Below, in pieces: positions 9,018-18,948 of a stretch of 64,000 nt of DNA. A model generated the notes under the pieces. That model was not told the origin of the DNA. It made no database searches and was given only the letters and a program-made list of their open reading frames with translations. The stretch's first letter is position 1; every line of letters starts with the position of its first letter. Position numbers and translations under genes: made by a program. This DNA is from Pythium myriotylum (Eukaryota; Oomycota; Peronosporomycetes; Pythiales; Pythiaceae). The stretch covers positions 868,001 through 932,000 of the forward strand of contig JALJCQ010000006.1 of assembly GCA_023091665.1 (NCBI GenBank). Direction: 5' to 3'.

Positions 9018-10562
9018 ATGGCTGCCAAGCAGACGTTCCCCCTCCAAGGCTACGAGCGCTTCTTCGCGATGACGCCGCAAGCGGCAGCCAAACTTGCGTT
9101 TGTGATGACAGTGCGAGGCGACATCTCGACGCTAATTGCCAATTTACCAAAAGCAATTCTCCAAACCTTCAACCAGTATCCGAGGATGCGAACGGTGCTA
9201 CTCCCAGGAATTGTGCCGCAAAAAGCGATGGTCTGTCCACAGCTCGTCGACGTCGCCGAACTGACGGACAAGATCTACTCGCTGGTATGGCGCGACAAGG
9301 AGGAAGAGTCGAGCGATTGGGAATCATTTGTGCAGCGCGAATGTGAAAAGCCAATCGATCGTGTGCAGGACTGGCCATACACATTCCATGTCTTCGCAGA
9401 CAAGACCACACAGCGTTTCGCTCGCATCGTGCTGCTCGCCGACCATTACATGGCCGACGCGACTTCTGGAGCAATTGTGCTCAATGCTCTATTGCAGAAT
9501 GCCGCGGCAGTCTCCTCATCCCCGTCTTCATCAGATCTGACAGTGCAGGAAAAGCCCCTCACGCCTTCGCTTTACGAATGCATGCACAACACGAGTTCGT
9601 GGATGGGCATTTTCAACGAGGCAGTGTCCAAGTGGGTCATTGAGCCAATCTTCCATTTTGACCACGCGGGATTCGTTCCTGCTCTTCCTGTTGACACTGC
9701 AACCCAGCGAGATTTCGCAGGCAAGACACCAGAGCCTGTGAATCCGAGCAGAGCGTTGTTCAAAGAGGGAACCGCCTCAAACATGCAGCGAGCGCTTTTG
9801 CGCTGCCAGCAAGAACATGTGAGCCTTGAGAGTGCGACAGTCGCAGCTGTGATGCTTGCCATTGGGCTCGCGCAGCACAACGGTAACTTGCGCAACGCCT
9901 GCAGCCAAAAAATCACAATGAAGACCGACGTCCACTTTGACTTGCGTGAGAAGTACGCTTCGAAGGTTGGCCCCGGCGCTGTTGGCATGTACTCAACGGC
10001 TGGGAATCTTGTCTTTACTGGTAGCGAAGGTGCCGCTGTAACCGATGCATTTTGGGACCTCGCGCGTCAGATTGACGACGAGCGACGCGAAACTCGTGAA
10101 GGTCACGAACTCAAGCTCCAATCGACGTATGTGCACGAGACGCTAAATGCCGAGAACGCTGAAAGTTCACTCCAGGTCAAGAACTGTGTCCACAGTGATG
10201 TCACACTCAGTAGTGCCGGTATTTACACTCACCCACACGAAATTCCGCTCCGCAAGGCCGACGAAGCGATCACTACCACTCTCCACGTCGAATCTCTCCA
10301 TGTGTACAACTCGCTTCCATCCCTTTCTTCGGCTTGCATGATCTTCCTTTCGGGTGTCTCAAGTTTCAACTATTCGATGATGGAGAAGCTGGAAGGCGAC
10401 ACGGCGAGTAAACTCTTCCACTGGTTCGTTCAGACCATGGAGACCCTAGGGGAGATCGCCGAGGGGGACTCGCTGCTTGTGGTGAGTGAGAAACTGGAGC
10501 GCCGCGAGAGCGGTGGCCATGATGTCGAGGCAACGACGCCATCCAATGAGGTCTCGGTGTAG
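9018..10562 (+). CDS. CoA-dependent acyltransferase / condensation-domain-like protein
   Basis: 514 residues, no intron. The start is ATG 9018 (MAAKQTFPLQGYERF) in an ACCATGG context; the frame extends 32 codons upstream without a comparable start. The catalytic motif HxxxD is visible as H-Y-M-A-D at residue 143, within LLADHYMADATSG, followed by a helix rich in small residues. This is the signature of the chloramphenicol-acetyltransferase/condensation/alcohol-acetyltransferase superfamily, in which the His deprotonates an acceptor hydroxyl or amine. The second half (VESLHVYNSLPSLSSACMIF) fits the other lobe of the two-domain fold. No carrier-protein or adenylation domain is attached, so it acts alone or in trans. 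The acceptor is unknown; a sterol, alcohol or glycolipid is possible. It is convergent with the PDZ gene. Confidence 0.72.
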   Translation: MAAKQTFPLQGYERFFAMTPQAAAKLAFVMTVRGDISTLIANLPKAILQTFNQYPRMRTVLLPGIVPQKAMVCPQLVDVAELTDKIYSLVWRDKEEESSDWESFVQRECEKPIDRVQDWPYTFHVFADKTTQRFARIVLLADHYMADATSGAIVLNALLQNAAAVSSSPSSSDLTVQEKPLTPSLYECMHNTSSWMGIFNEAVSKWVIEPIFHFDHAGFVPALPVDTATQRDFAGKTPEPVNPSRALFKEGTASNMQRALLRCQQEHVSLESATVAAVMLAIGLAQHNGNLRNACSQKITMKTDVHFDLREKYASKVGPGAVGMYSTAGNLVFTGSEGAAVTDAFWDLARQIDDERRETREGHELKLQSTYVHETLNAENAESSLQVKNCVHSDVTLSSAGIYTHPHEIPLRKADEAITTTLHVESLHVYNSLPSLSSACMIFLSGVSSFNYSMMEKLEGDTASKLFHWFVQTMETLGEIAEGDSLLVVSEKLERRESGGHDVEATTPSNEVSV

Positions 10563-10809
10563 TCGCCTTGAACTGCTTGGTCTTTTCCCTCTACTTCTTT
10601 ATCTACATGAAAGACAACATAAAAGTAATCTCATGGATGTCGGCGGCACGCTTGCTGCTTTTTCATTTTATCTCCGTTTCTCTCCTGCTTGCTGTGCACG
10701 CCTGGGTTTGTGCGGGTCTCACTTGAGCCGTCTTTCAATGTGTTTGTGAGGTGGATGTTGTTTCGGATGGTAGTACGTGGTGTTCTGTAGAGTCCTAACT
10801 GGTTTGCCA
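10563..10809. other. Convergent intergenic spacer
   Basis: 247 bp between the 3' end of the acyltransferase gene and the revised 3' end of the PDZ gene. No further gene is seen. Confidence 0.5.
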
Positions 10810-13478
10810 TTACGGTTTTTCCTCGGCGAGCTGGAGTTGGTAACGCAGTGTGAGCGCTTCTTCATGCGTCACATACTCGACCTTGATGCCCCCAACAACT
10901 TGCACAACAAGAGATCGGGCGGGTAAATCCTCTCGTAGATTCCAAGTCAGAACCTTAGGTTCATTAAAAGCGTCAGTACAAAGCCCATCTGCAACATTCC
11001 ATCGACAGTAGTGATTACCTGTGACGCCTGAGCAGAGTCCAACTCGAGTTCGATACTCGTCGACTTCTCCTCCTTGATCATACCTGACGTGGCGGACTGT
11101 GCCAGCGACGTCGAACGGTGGTGGTGATGATGATGGCGCGAGGCCAGTAACTTTGACGCAACACTGGCCGTCGACTGTTGCTGGAACAAGTGTTCAAAGA
11201 CGCTCGGTCGAACGCCCTCAATGCGCTCTTCGCATGATTTGGAAAGGGGTTCACCTGGCCCCTTCAGCTGCGGAACGCCCGTCATTACTAGTTCCTGCAT
11301 TCGTTTTTGGATCTCGCGCACGATTTCTGCCTTGATACGCCTCATCTCGTGGAAAGCGTGACGCGCGTCTCGCTCTTTCAGCTCCATGATTTCGGTTTGC
11401 TGGCGTGCGAGGGCATGATTGACTTCCAAAAGCTTCTGACGAAGAGCAACGAGATCTTCATGGTGGGATTTGGCAACTGAAGAGCTATCCGCCGCACCAC
11501 CTGAAGGAGCTCCACCATTTGCCGCGGCAGCAGTTGAAGTAGCAGCACCGATTTGAAAAATCGTTTGCATCTCACTCTCAAATTTGTGTGCAATCTCTTG
11601 GAACTGTTCGTGAAGAATACTCGTCGTGCTCCGCTCTCGTCTTCTCCAAGCGACTGCATTCGAAAGCTCCTGGCGCAACCGTCGGCATTCTGCGTAGTAT
11701 CGATCCCTGTCTTCTTCAGCAACTCGCCAAGAAGGAAGAGGGGTCGTCGCTGACGCTGCCATGGTTGAGAGTATCGACGCATCAGTCGAAAAGTACGACC
11801 CTTGTGTGGGCTCCGTTTTTACGTGGAACGTGCCTGCCAACGCGGTATCCGACCCGGCACCGTTCGCTGATGCAGTCGCCATTGCAGCCCCCGATGGACC
11901 TGCTAATCGCGTCTCTAGTGCCATTGACTTGGTGTTGGACAATACGTTTGCACTGTTGCTCTCCGGTGTCTTGGTCATCGGTCGAGCTGGGCGCTTGAGC
12001 CCTGCGCCGATGCCGTTGTTGTTTCGGTACGGGAGACCGTTGCCATTCGCGTTGTGGCGGACTAGCCACCAAATCGGAGTCAGCACAACCAAGAGAATTA
12101 GAGAAACAAAAAAGAATCCATCATCAACGTACATGGATTTCTTCGTAGCTTGAGCACGACTGAGTTGCGCGACGACGATTTGAGCCGACCGATGACTGTC
12201 GAAAACTGTAGACCGCGAACAGGCAAGCCGGACACTGCCACGAGAGTGTCGCCCACGCAAATACCGCTGTTGGCCGCGGGTGTATCCGGGGCGAGGCCTG
12301 TGATCTGGACGTGGTCGTCCACGCACGCGAGCGTGAGGCCGAGACCGCCGTTGCGCTTGGTGATGACACACTCGTAGAGGTCTCCCGACTGTGGCTCTTT
12401 CATCACCTTCTCACGCGCGAGGTTCTGGAGGTTGGCGGCCGCCGCCGCGGACACAGTCGGCGTCGTCGCCGATGTGGGCGTCGTGGATGGCGGCGTGGAC
12501 GACGGCGTGGTGCTGGTCGAGACGGTCGGGGCGATGTAGCTGCTCGTGGGTATCGCGCCAGACGACACAACAGCCGCCTCGGAGCCAAACGCATCGTTGC
12601 TTTTCCGCTGTGGAGACGTACCCACAGTGTCAAATCGCCGTCTTGTGTCAACTCGTCACTAATAAACCCGCGTACCTTCTTCAGCAGCGACGCCGCGGCG
12701 TAGGCATTCGCACGTCGTCGGTCTTCCGCGGTGGCGGCAGCTGCGGCGGCGACAGCGGCGGCCGCTGCTGCTGTGGAAGTCGAGGCCGTCGACACGGGCG
12801 CAGCGATCGTCGCCGGCGCGGGCGGCGCGACCGTCGTGTGCGGAATCGTTGGCGCCGCCGCGCTCACGGCCGCCGCGGCCGCGTCGAGCGAGAGCGCCGT
12901 CATGCCGGACGACTGGGAAAAGTCTGGCATGAGCGACATGGGCGGCGAGAGCGCGCGCATCTCCATGAGCCCTGGCGGCGGGCCGAGCGGCATCGTGAGC
13001 GAGGCGGCCGCGTCGGTCGGCGCGCTTGTCGGCGGCACGGCGTTGTCGGTCGCGACGTTGGGCTGCGGCGGCGGGATCAAGTCGAGGATGTTCTGCGGCA
13101 CAACAACAAGAAACGCATCCATCACTATCCAGCCACTGCGAGAGGTCCACGCGTCGCGCGGCTGCGTACATCCGAGAGCTTCTTCTCGTCCGTGACGGCC
13201 ATGGCGATCTGCTGCGCGATGGCGGCCGTGTCGATGAAGAACGAGGCGCCGATGGCGGCAGCCGCGGCCGCCGCCGCCGCGGGGTCGGCCTGCTGCGCGA
13301 GCTCGGCGGGCATGGCCATGAACTGGTCGTCGAAGGCGAAGGCGGGCGCGTCGGCGAGCATGGCGTCGCCGAAGGTGGCGGGCGCGGCGAGCGCGGCGGG
13401 GAAGGCGATGGCGCCGTCGGCGGCGGGCGCGGCGGCGTCCGGAGGCTGCAAACTGCGGTTCTGCTCGCTGACCATCAT
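10810..13478 (-). CDS. PDZ-domain coiled-coil protein, five exons
   Basis: Reconstructed exons in coding order: 13478..13170, 13092..12676, 12607..12133, 12061..11019, 10953..10810. The introns are 77, 68, 71 and 65 nt, all GT-AG with matching phases, giving 795 residues. The start MMVSEQNRSLQPPD follows no other in-frame ATG. Exons 1-2 encode an Ala/Pro/Thr-rich low-complexity region. A PDZ domain lies at about residues 318-398, with the peptide-binding loop GGLGLTL and ending VVLKLRR. Two coiled-coil stretches follow (RDRYYAECRRLRQEL... and LRQKLLEVNHALARQQTE...), then a six-His run. The fifth exon (VLTWNLREDLPARSLVVQVV...) has a clear coding look and is missed if the frame is simply read to its first stop at 10947. 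A cytosolic scaffold is likely. Reading through intron 3 would insert a hydrophobic segment (see findings). Confidence 0.78.
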
Positions 13479-13916
13479 CGCCCAGGGGGAAGGCAAGTTG
13501 CCGGCTTTGGCTTTGAGCGCCAGCCACGCGATGGCTCAATATTGGCTCAGCGCACGGCGATTGGGTGGCGGGGACGCCGATGGCGGATTTCGACCAGTAG
13601 CGCGCGAACTGGCCAGAGGGATAAGCGACCAGTACGAATCAGAGCGAACGACGTGACAGCTGGGTGGGTTTTCCAGCGGGGTGGTAGGGGGCCAATAGTA
13701 ACCAGCCTGGGTTGAGCAGGATCAGGTGGAGGGTCGGTGTCGGAAGACGATGATGATGATGAAGGCGTGGAGTGGGGAGGGAGGAATCAGAACCGCGAGC
13801 AGCTCTCATGGACAAGCGGAACGCAACAACGCGCGCGCGTCAACGGCGAAGATATTGTCGCTTCTATCACCTATGATTATGAACGTCCACTGAACCACTG
13901 AACGCGCGGCGCCTGT
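13479..13916. other. Intergenic region upstream of the PDZ gene
   Basis: 438 bp holding the promoter of the PDZ gene and the 3' UTR of the PUB/UIM gene, both on the minus strand. Short ATG/GAT repeats (gatgatgatgatg) occur near 13750. No coding sequence is supported. Confidence 0.45.
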
Positions 13917-15330
13917 CTAGTGCTCTTCTAAAGACCGCGCAATGGCCGCCGCGATATCTTCTTCGTCGAAGATCTCGTCGCCGCTCGAGGCCGAGGCCGC
14001 CGCCGCCGCCGGCGTCGCGCTCGAGGAGGACGTTGTCGCGCTTGCTGTCGCGCGGGCAGAAGAGACGGCCGAGGCCGGCGTGGGCGGCGTCGCGAACGCA
14101 GCGAATGGGTTCGACGGGCCGGTCGGCGCCGCCGCGAACGGATTGCTCGCGGCTGGCGCCGCTGCCGGCGCGCCCGGGAACGATGGAAAGCCCATGCCAG
14201 TCGCGCCCATGCCCAGTCCACCGCCCATCATTTGCTGCATTTGCTGCATCGCGTTCGGGTCCTGCATCATCTGACTGACCTGTTGCATCATGGCCGGGTT
14301 TTGTTGCATACTCTGGAGCATTTGTTGGAGCAGCACGGGGTTCTGCAGCGCCTGAGCGATCATCGGGTTGGCCTGCGCCATTTGCTGCATCATCGGGTGG
14401 CTCGAGATGGCCTGCGCCATCATGGGATTCTGCAGCATGGCCGAGGCCTGCGCCGCCATGTTGGCTAAGTCGTTGCCGCCACCCATTCCGGGGGCGCCAG
14501 CGCCAAACGCATTGGGGAACGCGGCCGCGGGGCTCCCGCCAAACATTGTCGATGGTGACGGCATCGAGGCGAACTCGTCGATTACGCGCTTCAACGTCGT
14601 CATCGTTTCCCACCGCTCGGCAGTCGGCACCAGCACGACGTGGCCCTAAGATATCCCACACCCCCATCCCACGGGAAAAGACTGATCAGCTATCGCCACC
14701 GGATTGCCTCGAGATCCTCGAGGCAGACACTTCTGAGAAAAGCAGCAGTGCACAACTTACCTCCTCGACGCCTTCTTGGAAACCGAGCAGCCGCACGCAG
14801 TCCATGCCGCGCGAGCGGTCAAAGAGCCTCGCCTTGAGCGCAGCGTTGCCCACGCGCAGCTTTCGGTACTTCTCTTCGCTCGGGTGGCTGATAATGTTGT
14901 CGCAGATCTTTTGGAGCGTCTGGATCGCCGTCTCGAATCCATTCTCGCCCTGCATTTGCTGCAGGTACTGTCGCATGAGCGTCGCGGGCGACGGCGTGCG
15001 GTTGGACGGGGGCATCGACGCGAACGCCGCGCGCACGTTCGACGGGCCCTGCGGCGCCGCGGCGGCCGCGGCTGCGATCGAGGCCGCGACGCTGGGCGCG
15101 AGCGTGAGGTGGAGCGCCATGCCGTCGGCGATGTTGTACTCGCCGAGCAGCTTCTCGTTCTGGAGGATCTGGCCTTGGAAGATGAGCCGCTGGGCAGCGA
15201 CGGGGAAGCGCACCGTGTTCTGGAGCTCGATGAGCTGCTTGAGCTCGAGCACCGAGGTCTCGGGGCCGCCGGCCACGTGCAGCGCGAGGCGCTCGGAGGC
15301 GCCGCCCACGACCTGGATCGTCAGCTCCAT
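13917..15330 (-). CDS. UBL-PUB-STI1-UIM ubiquitin adaptor
   Basis: Two exons, 15330..14761 and 14645..13917, with a 115-nt intron (GTAAGT donor, TCTTAG acceptor, phase 0), giving 432 residues. Residues 1-76 form a ubiquitin-like domain (QRLIFQGQILQNEKLLGEYN, DGMALHLTL). Residues about 130-225 are a PUB/PUG domain (LQKICDNIISHPSEEKYRKL, then LLGFQEGVEE joined by the splice to GHVVLVPTAERW). PUB domains bind the C-terminal tail of p97/Cdc48. A Met/Gln-rich stretch at 260-330 (NPMMAQAISSHPMMQQMAQ) is of the STI1/ubiquilin type. The protein ends with a UIM-like helix (DEEDIAAAIARSLEEH). It is probably a shuttle between ubiquitylated clients, Cdc48 and the proteasome. Ubiquilins normally end in a UBA domain and lack PUB, so this is not a standard ubiquilin. 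Confidence 0.86.
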
Positions 15331-15633
15331 GGCGCGCGCCTGTGACGTCGCAGCGCTTCTAGAATGGCGGCCGCGTCACCGCTTTTTGGCCGATCTTCTC
15401 TCTTTTTTCGGGGTCACTCTTGCGAGAGACCGAACGCAAACGACCTGCACTCTGCAGCGACTACTGTGACATGAGCATTTAACCCCCCTGCTTTCCGGGG
15501 ATTTCATTGGTCGAAAGCAGTGATTAAACATTTCCGCCAACCAAAGAAGCGGATGACGGACTTCGTCCTGTTGTGGCATCACCTCATCATCGGAAACCGC
15601 ATCGGAATCTCCTCCTCGCCCCCTCCCGTCGCA
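15331..15633. other. Divergent promoter region
   Basis: 303 bp between the starts of the UBL-PUB gene (-) and the VASt gene (+). No conserved element was recognised beyond pyrimidine-rich stretches. An in-frame ATG at 15553 could give the VASt protein 27 extra residues. Confidence 0.45.
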
Positions 15634-18492
15634 ATGGAGCCTGGGACGGAGGACCCGCTCGCGTCGACGGCGCTGCCGTCGCTGCTCACGAGCGCCTGCA
15701 TCATCGCCGTGCTCTACAAGACGGGCGACGTCTCGCTGCTTCGACTCGTGTTCTACACGCTGCTGCCCGTGCTCTCGTCGCTCGCCTGTCTCCAGGACAA
15801 GCGCTTCCTCGCCACCTTCAAGCGACTCTTCCTCTGGTACGTGCTGCGCGTCGACGCCAACGACGACAAGGAAAGCAGTGCGCATGACGCGCTCGCAGCA
15901 GCGCGCCAAGAGCTGCTCAAGGCCATCGGCGACCGCTGGCCCACGGCGCGCGGCCGACGCACGAGCCCGTTCACCGTCAGTCGTTTCACGCCTGGAACGA
16001 TCTCGGAGACCTCGACGTCGGGCGTCGGCAACGGGGGTAGCAACACCGGCAAGTCGCTCTATGACCAGGTGCGGTCCCATCTCACGGACCACACGTTCCC
16101 CAAGAACCACGACGCGCCGATCTACTTCATGGACCCGGCCACAGGGCTCTTCTTGCGTGTCAACGAGACGCACAAGCTTGTCTTCACCGAAACCCCCGAT
16201 GCATCGTGCCTTTTCCATGTCGTCAAGGGTAAGACTCACCACTGGGGCTTCCACTCGACCATCCACCAACGATACATCGGCCAGAACGTGATCGGCAAGG
16301 TCGTCGTCAACTCGAAGAAGATGCAGGGTTGGGAATCTTTCCGAGTGCTCGAGCGACCCAATCAAGACACCAAGAGCAAGCCTCACCACCGCAGTGAAGC
16401 TGGCCGCACTGTCTACTTCGTGTTATGTTCGGCTCGGTTTGGCAAAGGCATGTGGCTCGGCAAACGAAAACGCACGTCTGCCGATCCGACTGACACATAT
16501 CTCACCAAGGACTTTGCCCACGCTCTCGCGCTCGTCTATGCTTCCGACCTCTCTGCGTTCGAGTACCTCTCACATCCACGTGCATCGCTGGGCGAGCGCC
16601 AATCGCTTACTGAGTCATCAAGCGAGCTCCAAGCTACATCCTCTGCATCGTCTCTGTCCTTGCCTGACTCTGAGACGGAGCCATTTGGGACAGACTACCA
16701 GGTTCCAGTGCTTACGACTGCAGAGCGTGCGAAAGTGGTGCTTCCGTGGATTGATGATGCTTCCAACCGGCGATTTCACGAGCTCTCCGAACGCCAAATG
16801 GTCGATGTCGTCTCTACGACGATCTCGCGAACGACTGTCCGTGACCTTCTCGAGTTCTTTCTCGATCAGGATGGTCGCCGAATGGCCCACCAGAACACAA
16901 GCCAAGCCCCGTCGCGTCCCACGCGGTCGACAAGTGGATCAAGTACAAGTACAGCCGCAGATAAATTTTCGTCCTCACCTACTGTTCAGCGCTCTAGCGA
17001 GTGGCACCTTCATCCAGTTTTTGGGTTTGTTCGCAAACACGCTTATCGTCCTCCTCCACCATCATCTCCATCTCCTGAAGGAACTAAGACGGACACATCT
17101 GAAGCTCCTTTGTCACCTTCTCTTGCCGCCTCGATCGCCATCGAAGAGTTCGACTCATGCGTCGTGGACGAAAAGACGATGCAGAAGGCTGTATATCGAT
17201 CCAAGATCTTCACGCTCAGTATTCCCAAGAGCAATGGATTCTCCGTCGAGACGGTGTTTGAATTTCAGGATTCGTTGGAACGAGAAGGGATGTACACCCC
17301 GATGAACAATGCGGTCATCTTTAAATGCCGCACGGGAGTTCACTTCACGAGGAAGACGGTGTTTTCCGCCCAGATCCAGAAGGGAGTGCTTGAAGGTGTC
17401 AAGAATGCTTGCACGCTGTTGTTGAAGCGAGTTGACGAGTTCCGTCTCGCTCGCCCGTCTTCGTCATCCTCACTCCAACAACAGGCTGAAACCGGTAGGT
17501 CCTCGTTTGTCGGGGATTCATCTCCACAGGTGAGGTCCCCCAAGGATGCCTTCCCGCGCCATACTCTTGCGATTGAGATTATCAAAGGAATGGTCAGCAC
17601 GATGCGAGGAAGCGATCGCGTGGGTTCAAATATTCCGCGTCGAGTACGCTCGTCACTGAACATCCAGATGCCGTGGACACCAGCATCGGTGCAAAGTAGG
17701 ACCCAGTCTGCCTCAGCAATTGATCGCCCACTTGTGCGTGGTTTCTTCGAGTGCCCACCGAGCAAGTTTGAGGTTGTCCTGGAGGAGTCTCTTCAAGGTG
17801 AATCGATCTCTCCTTCTTTGGTCTTCGATGTACTGCTATCGGATGAGTGCTCGTTTATTGTTGGGCGCAATCATCTCAGCGGAAACCTCGAGGTTGACAT
17901 CGGAGCCTGGCGTCTAGCTCGATTCTCGACGAGTAGTGGAACCCAAGCGCAACCTTTCATGCGCAAGCAGCTCTATCGCATGCCTGTTAAAGGAGTAACC
18001 GGTTTGGATGTCGTCCACGTCGAGGACTACCACTACTATGCAATGAAACAGGGGTCGTCATCCGATTCTCAAGGAGAGCAACTCGAATTCGGTATGAAGA
18101 TTTTTGCGCGGGACCTCCCCGATGGGGAACGATTTACGATTGAGGTAATCGTCAAAGTCACCCAAGCTTCATCAGCATCTACCAGCGAGAATGGTGCTTC
18201 GCCATCGTGCTCGCTCCAAGTTTTGTACGCGATCGCAGCGAGAGGAGAAAGCCAGGACAAGGATGACGATCCGCTCGTAGCCGCTTTGGTCCAGGGCACT
18301 GTTCGGGGCCTGAAATCCGTGTGGAAACGAGTTGCCCAGGTTATTCAAGACGCTGCAAACAGATCGGCACGGAACGGGGCTGGTCCTGCGTCTGCTGATG
18401 ACGTTCGCTACTGCATTCAGCTAGAGGGCCAGCTCCCAAGCCACGACGAGCTGTCGTCTAAAATCATCGGGGCCATCACCGCCCTATATTGA
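15634..18492 (+). CDS. Fascin-like/VASt-domain membrane protein
   Basis: 952 residues, single exon. ATG 15634 (MEPGTEDPLASTA) sits in a strong GCAATGG context; ATG 15553 is an in-frame alternative. Near the N terminus are one or two hydrophobic segments (LLTSACIIAVLYK, LLRLVFYTLLPVLSSLACL). Residues 165-270 resemble a fascin-type beta-trefoil (IYFMDPATGLFLRVNETHK; GWESFRVLER; TVYFVLCSARFGKGMWLGK). Two regions of VASt/StART-like character follow, near 500-610 (KIFTLSIPKSNGFSVETVFE) and from about 710 (FECPPSKFEVVLEESLQGE; YHYYAMKQG). VASt domains occur in GRAM-domain sterol transporters (Lam/Ysp/Aster) that move sterol between membranes. No GRAM domain is evident. I infer a lipid-transfer or lipid-sensing protein anchored in a membrane by its N terminus. 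Confidence 0.68.
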   Translation: MEPGTEDPLASTALPSLLTSACIIAVLYKTGDVSLLRLVFYTLLPVLSSLACLQDKRFLATFKRLFLWYVLRVDANDDKESSAHDALAAARQELLKAIGDRWPTARGRRTSPFTVSRFTPGTISETSTSGVGNGGSNTGKSLYDQVRSHLTDHTFPKNHDAPIYFMDPATGLFLRVNETHKLVFTETPDASCLFHVVKGKTHHWGFHSTIHQRYIGQNVIGKVVVNSKKMQGWESFRVLERPNQDTKSKPHHRSEAGRTVYFVLCSARFGKGMWLGKRKRTSADPTDTYLTKDFAHALALVYASDLSAFEYLSHPRASLGERQSLTESSSELQATSSASSLSLPDSETEPFGTDYQVPVLTTAERAKVVLPWIDDASNRRFHELSERQMVDVVSTTISRTTVRDLLEFFLDQDGRRMAHQNTSQAPSRPTRSTSGSSTSTAADKFSSSPTVQRSSEWHLHPVFGFVRKHAYRPPPPSSPSPEGTKTDTSEAPLSPSLAASIAIEEFDSCVVDEKTMQKAVYRSKIFTLSIPKSNGFSVETVFEFQDSLEREGMYTPMNNAVIFKCRTGVHFTRKTVFSAQIQKGVLEGVKNACTLLLKRVDEFRLARPSSSSSLQQQAETGRSSFVGDSSPQVRSPKDAFPRHTLAIEIIKGMVSTMRGSDRVGSNIPRRVRSSLNIQMPWTPASVQSRTQSASAIDRPLVRGFFECPPSKFEVVLEESLQGESISPSLVFDVLLSDECSFIVGRNHLSGNLEVDIGAWRLARFSTSSGTQAQPFMRKQLYRMPVKGVTGLDVVHVEDYHYYAMKQGSSSDSQGEQLEFGMKIFARDLPDGERFTIEVIVKVTQASSASTSENGASPSCSLQVLYAIAARGESQDKDDDPLVAALVQGTVRGLKSVWKRVAQVIQDAANRSARNGAGPASADDVRYCIQLEGQLPSHDELSSKIIGAITALY

Positions 18493-18948
18493 TGACTTCG
18501 TCGCTTTGACCCTAGAAACTCGAGCCAACTAATTTCAAGAGAGCGAACATCTAGAATTCCCACGCCGAAACGACCGCCCACCTTCCCAGCTCACCACCCG
18601 TGACAGTCCCTCACGGGCGACGGTCCTTGGACAGATACACGCTCTGCACGCTCGTCGTCCCATTCGAGCCCCTCCAATGACAGCTCTCGCCGTCCGTCCG
18701 TCGATATCTGTGACACCATGCACCCCGCGCCGTCCCATGTTGCCGTGCGACCTTTCAAGATCGGTTTCCCTCGCTTGAGTGCCCATCACGAGCCGTTTCC
18801 CTCACTACAGTTACTATTCCCTCGCTTGAGTGTCTGCTTGAAGGTCACTATGACCCACTCCTGACGTACCTGCTCGGGGGCAATTGGTTTCACGCCGACA
18901 GCAACGCTCCGAGCGCCGATCGATCAGTTCCCATCTCGCCTCGCTGCC
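18493..18948. other. Intergenic region upstream of the C69 peptidase
   Basis: 456 bp. A 16-base direct repeat, ttccctcgcttgagtg, occurs near 18767 and 18817, between runs of ccctc. It may be regulatory. No gene is seen. Confidence 0.4.

Noticed and set aside
11947..12150. Separate membrane-protein gene starting MYVDDGFFFVSLIL
   Set aside because: The hydrophobic stretch falls inside a 71-nt GT-AG intron whose removal joins the PDZ and coiled-coil frames exactly. It is kept only as a possible alternative transcript.
13029..13539. Arg-rich N-terminal extension of the PDZ gene read in the exon-2 frame
   Set aside because: The Arg/Gly/His-rich stretch is the wrong frame of exon 1; a 77-nt intron connects the correct Ala/Pro-rich frame instead.
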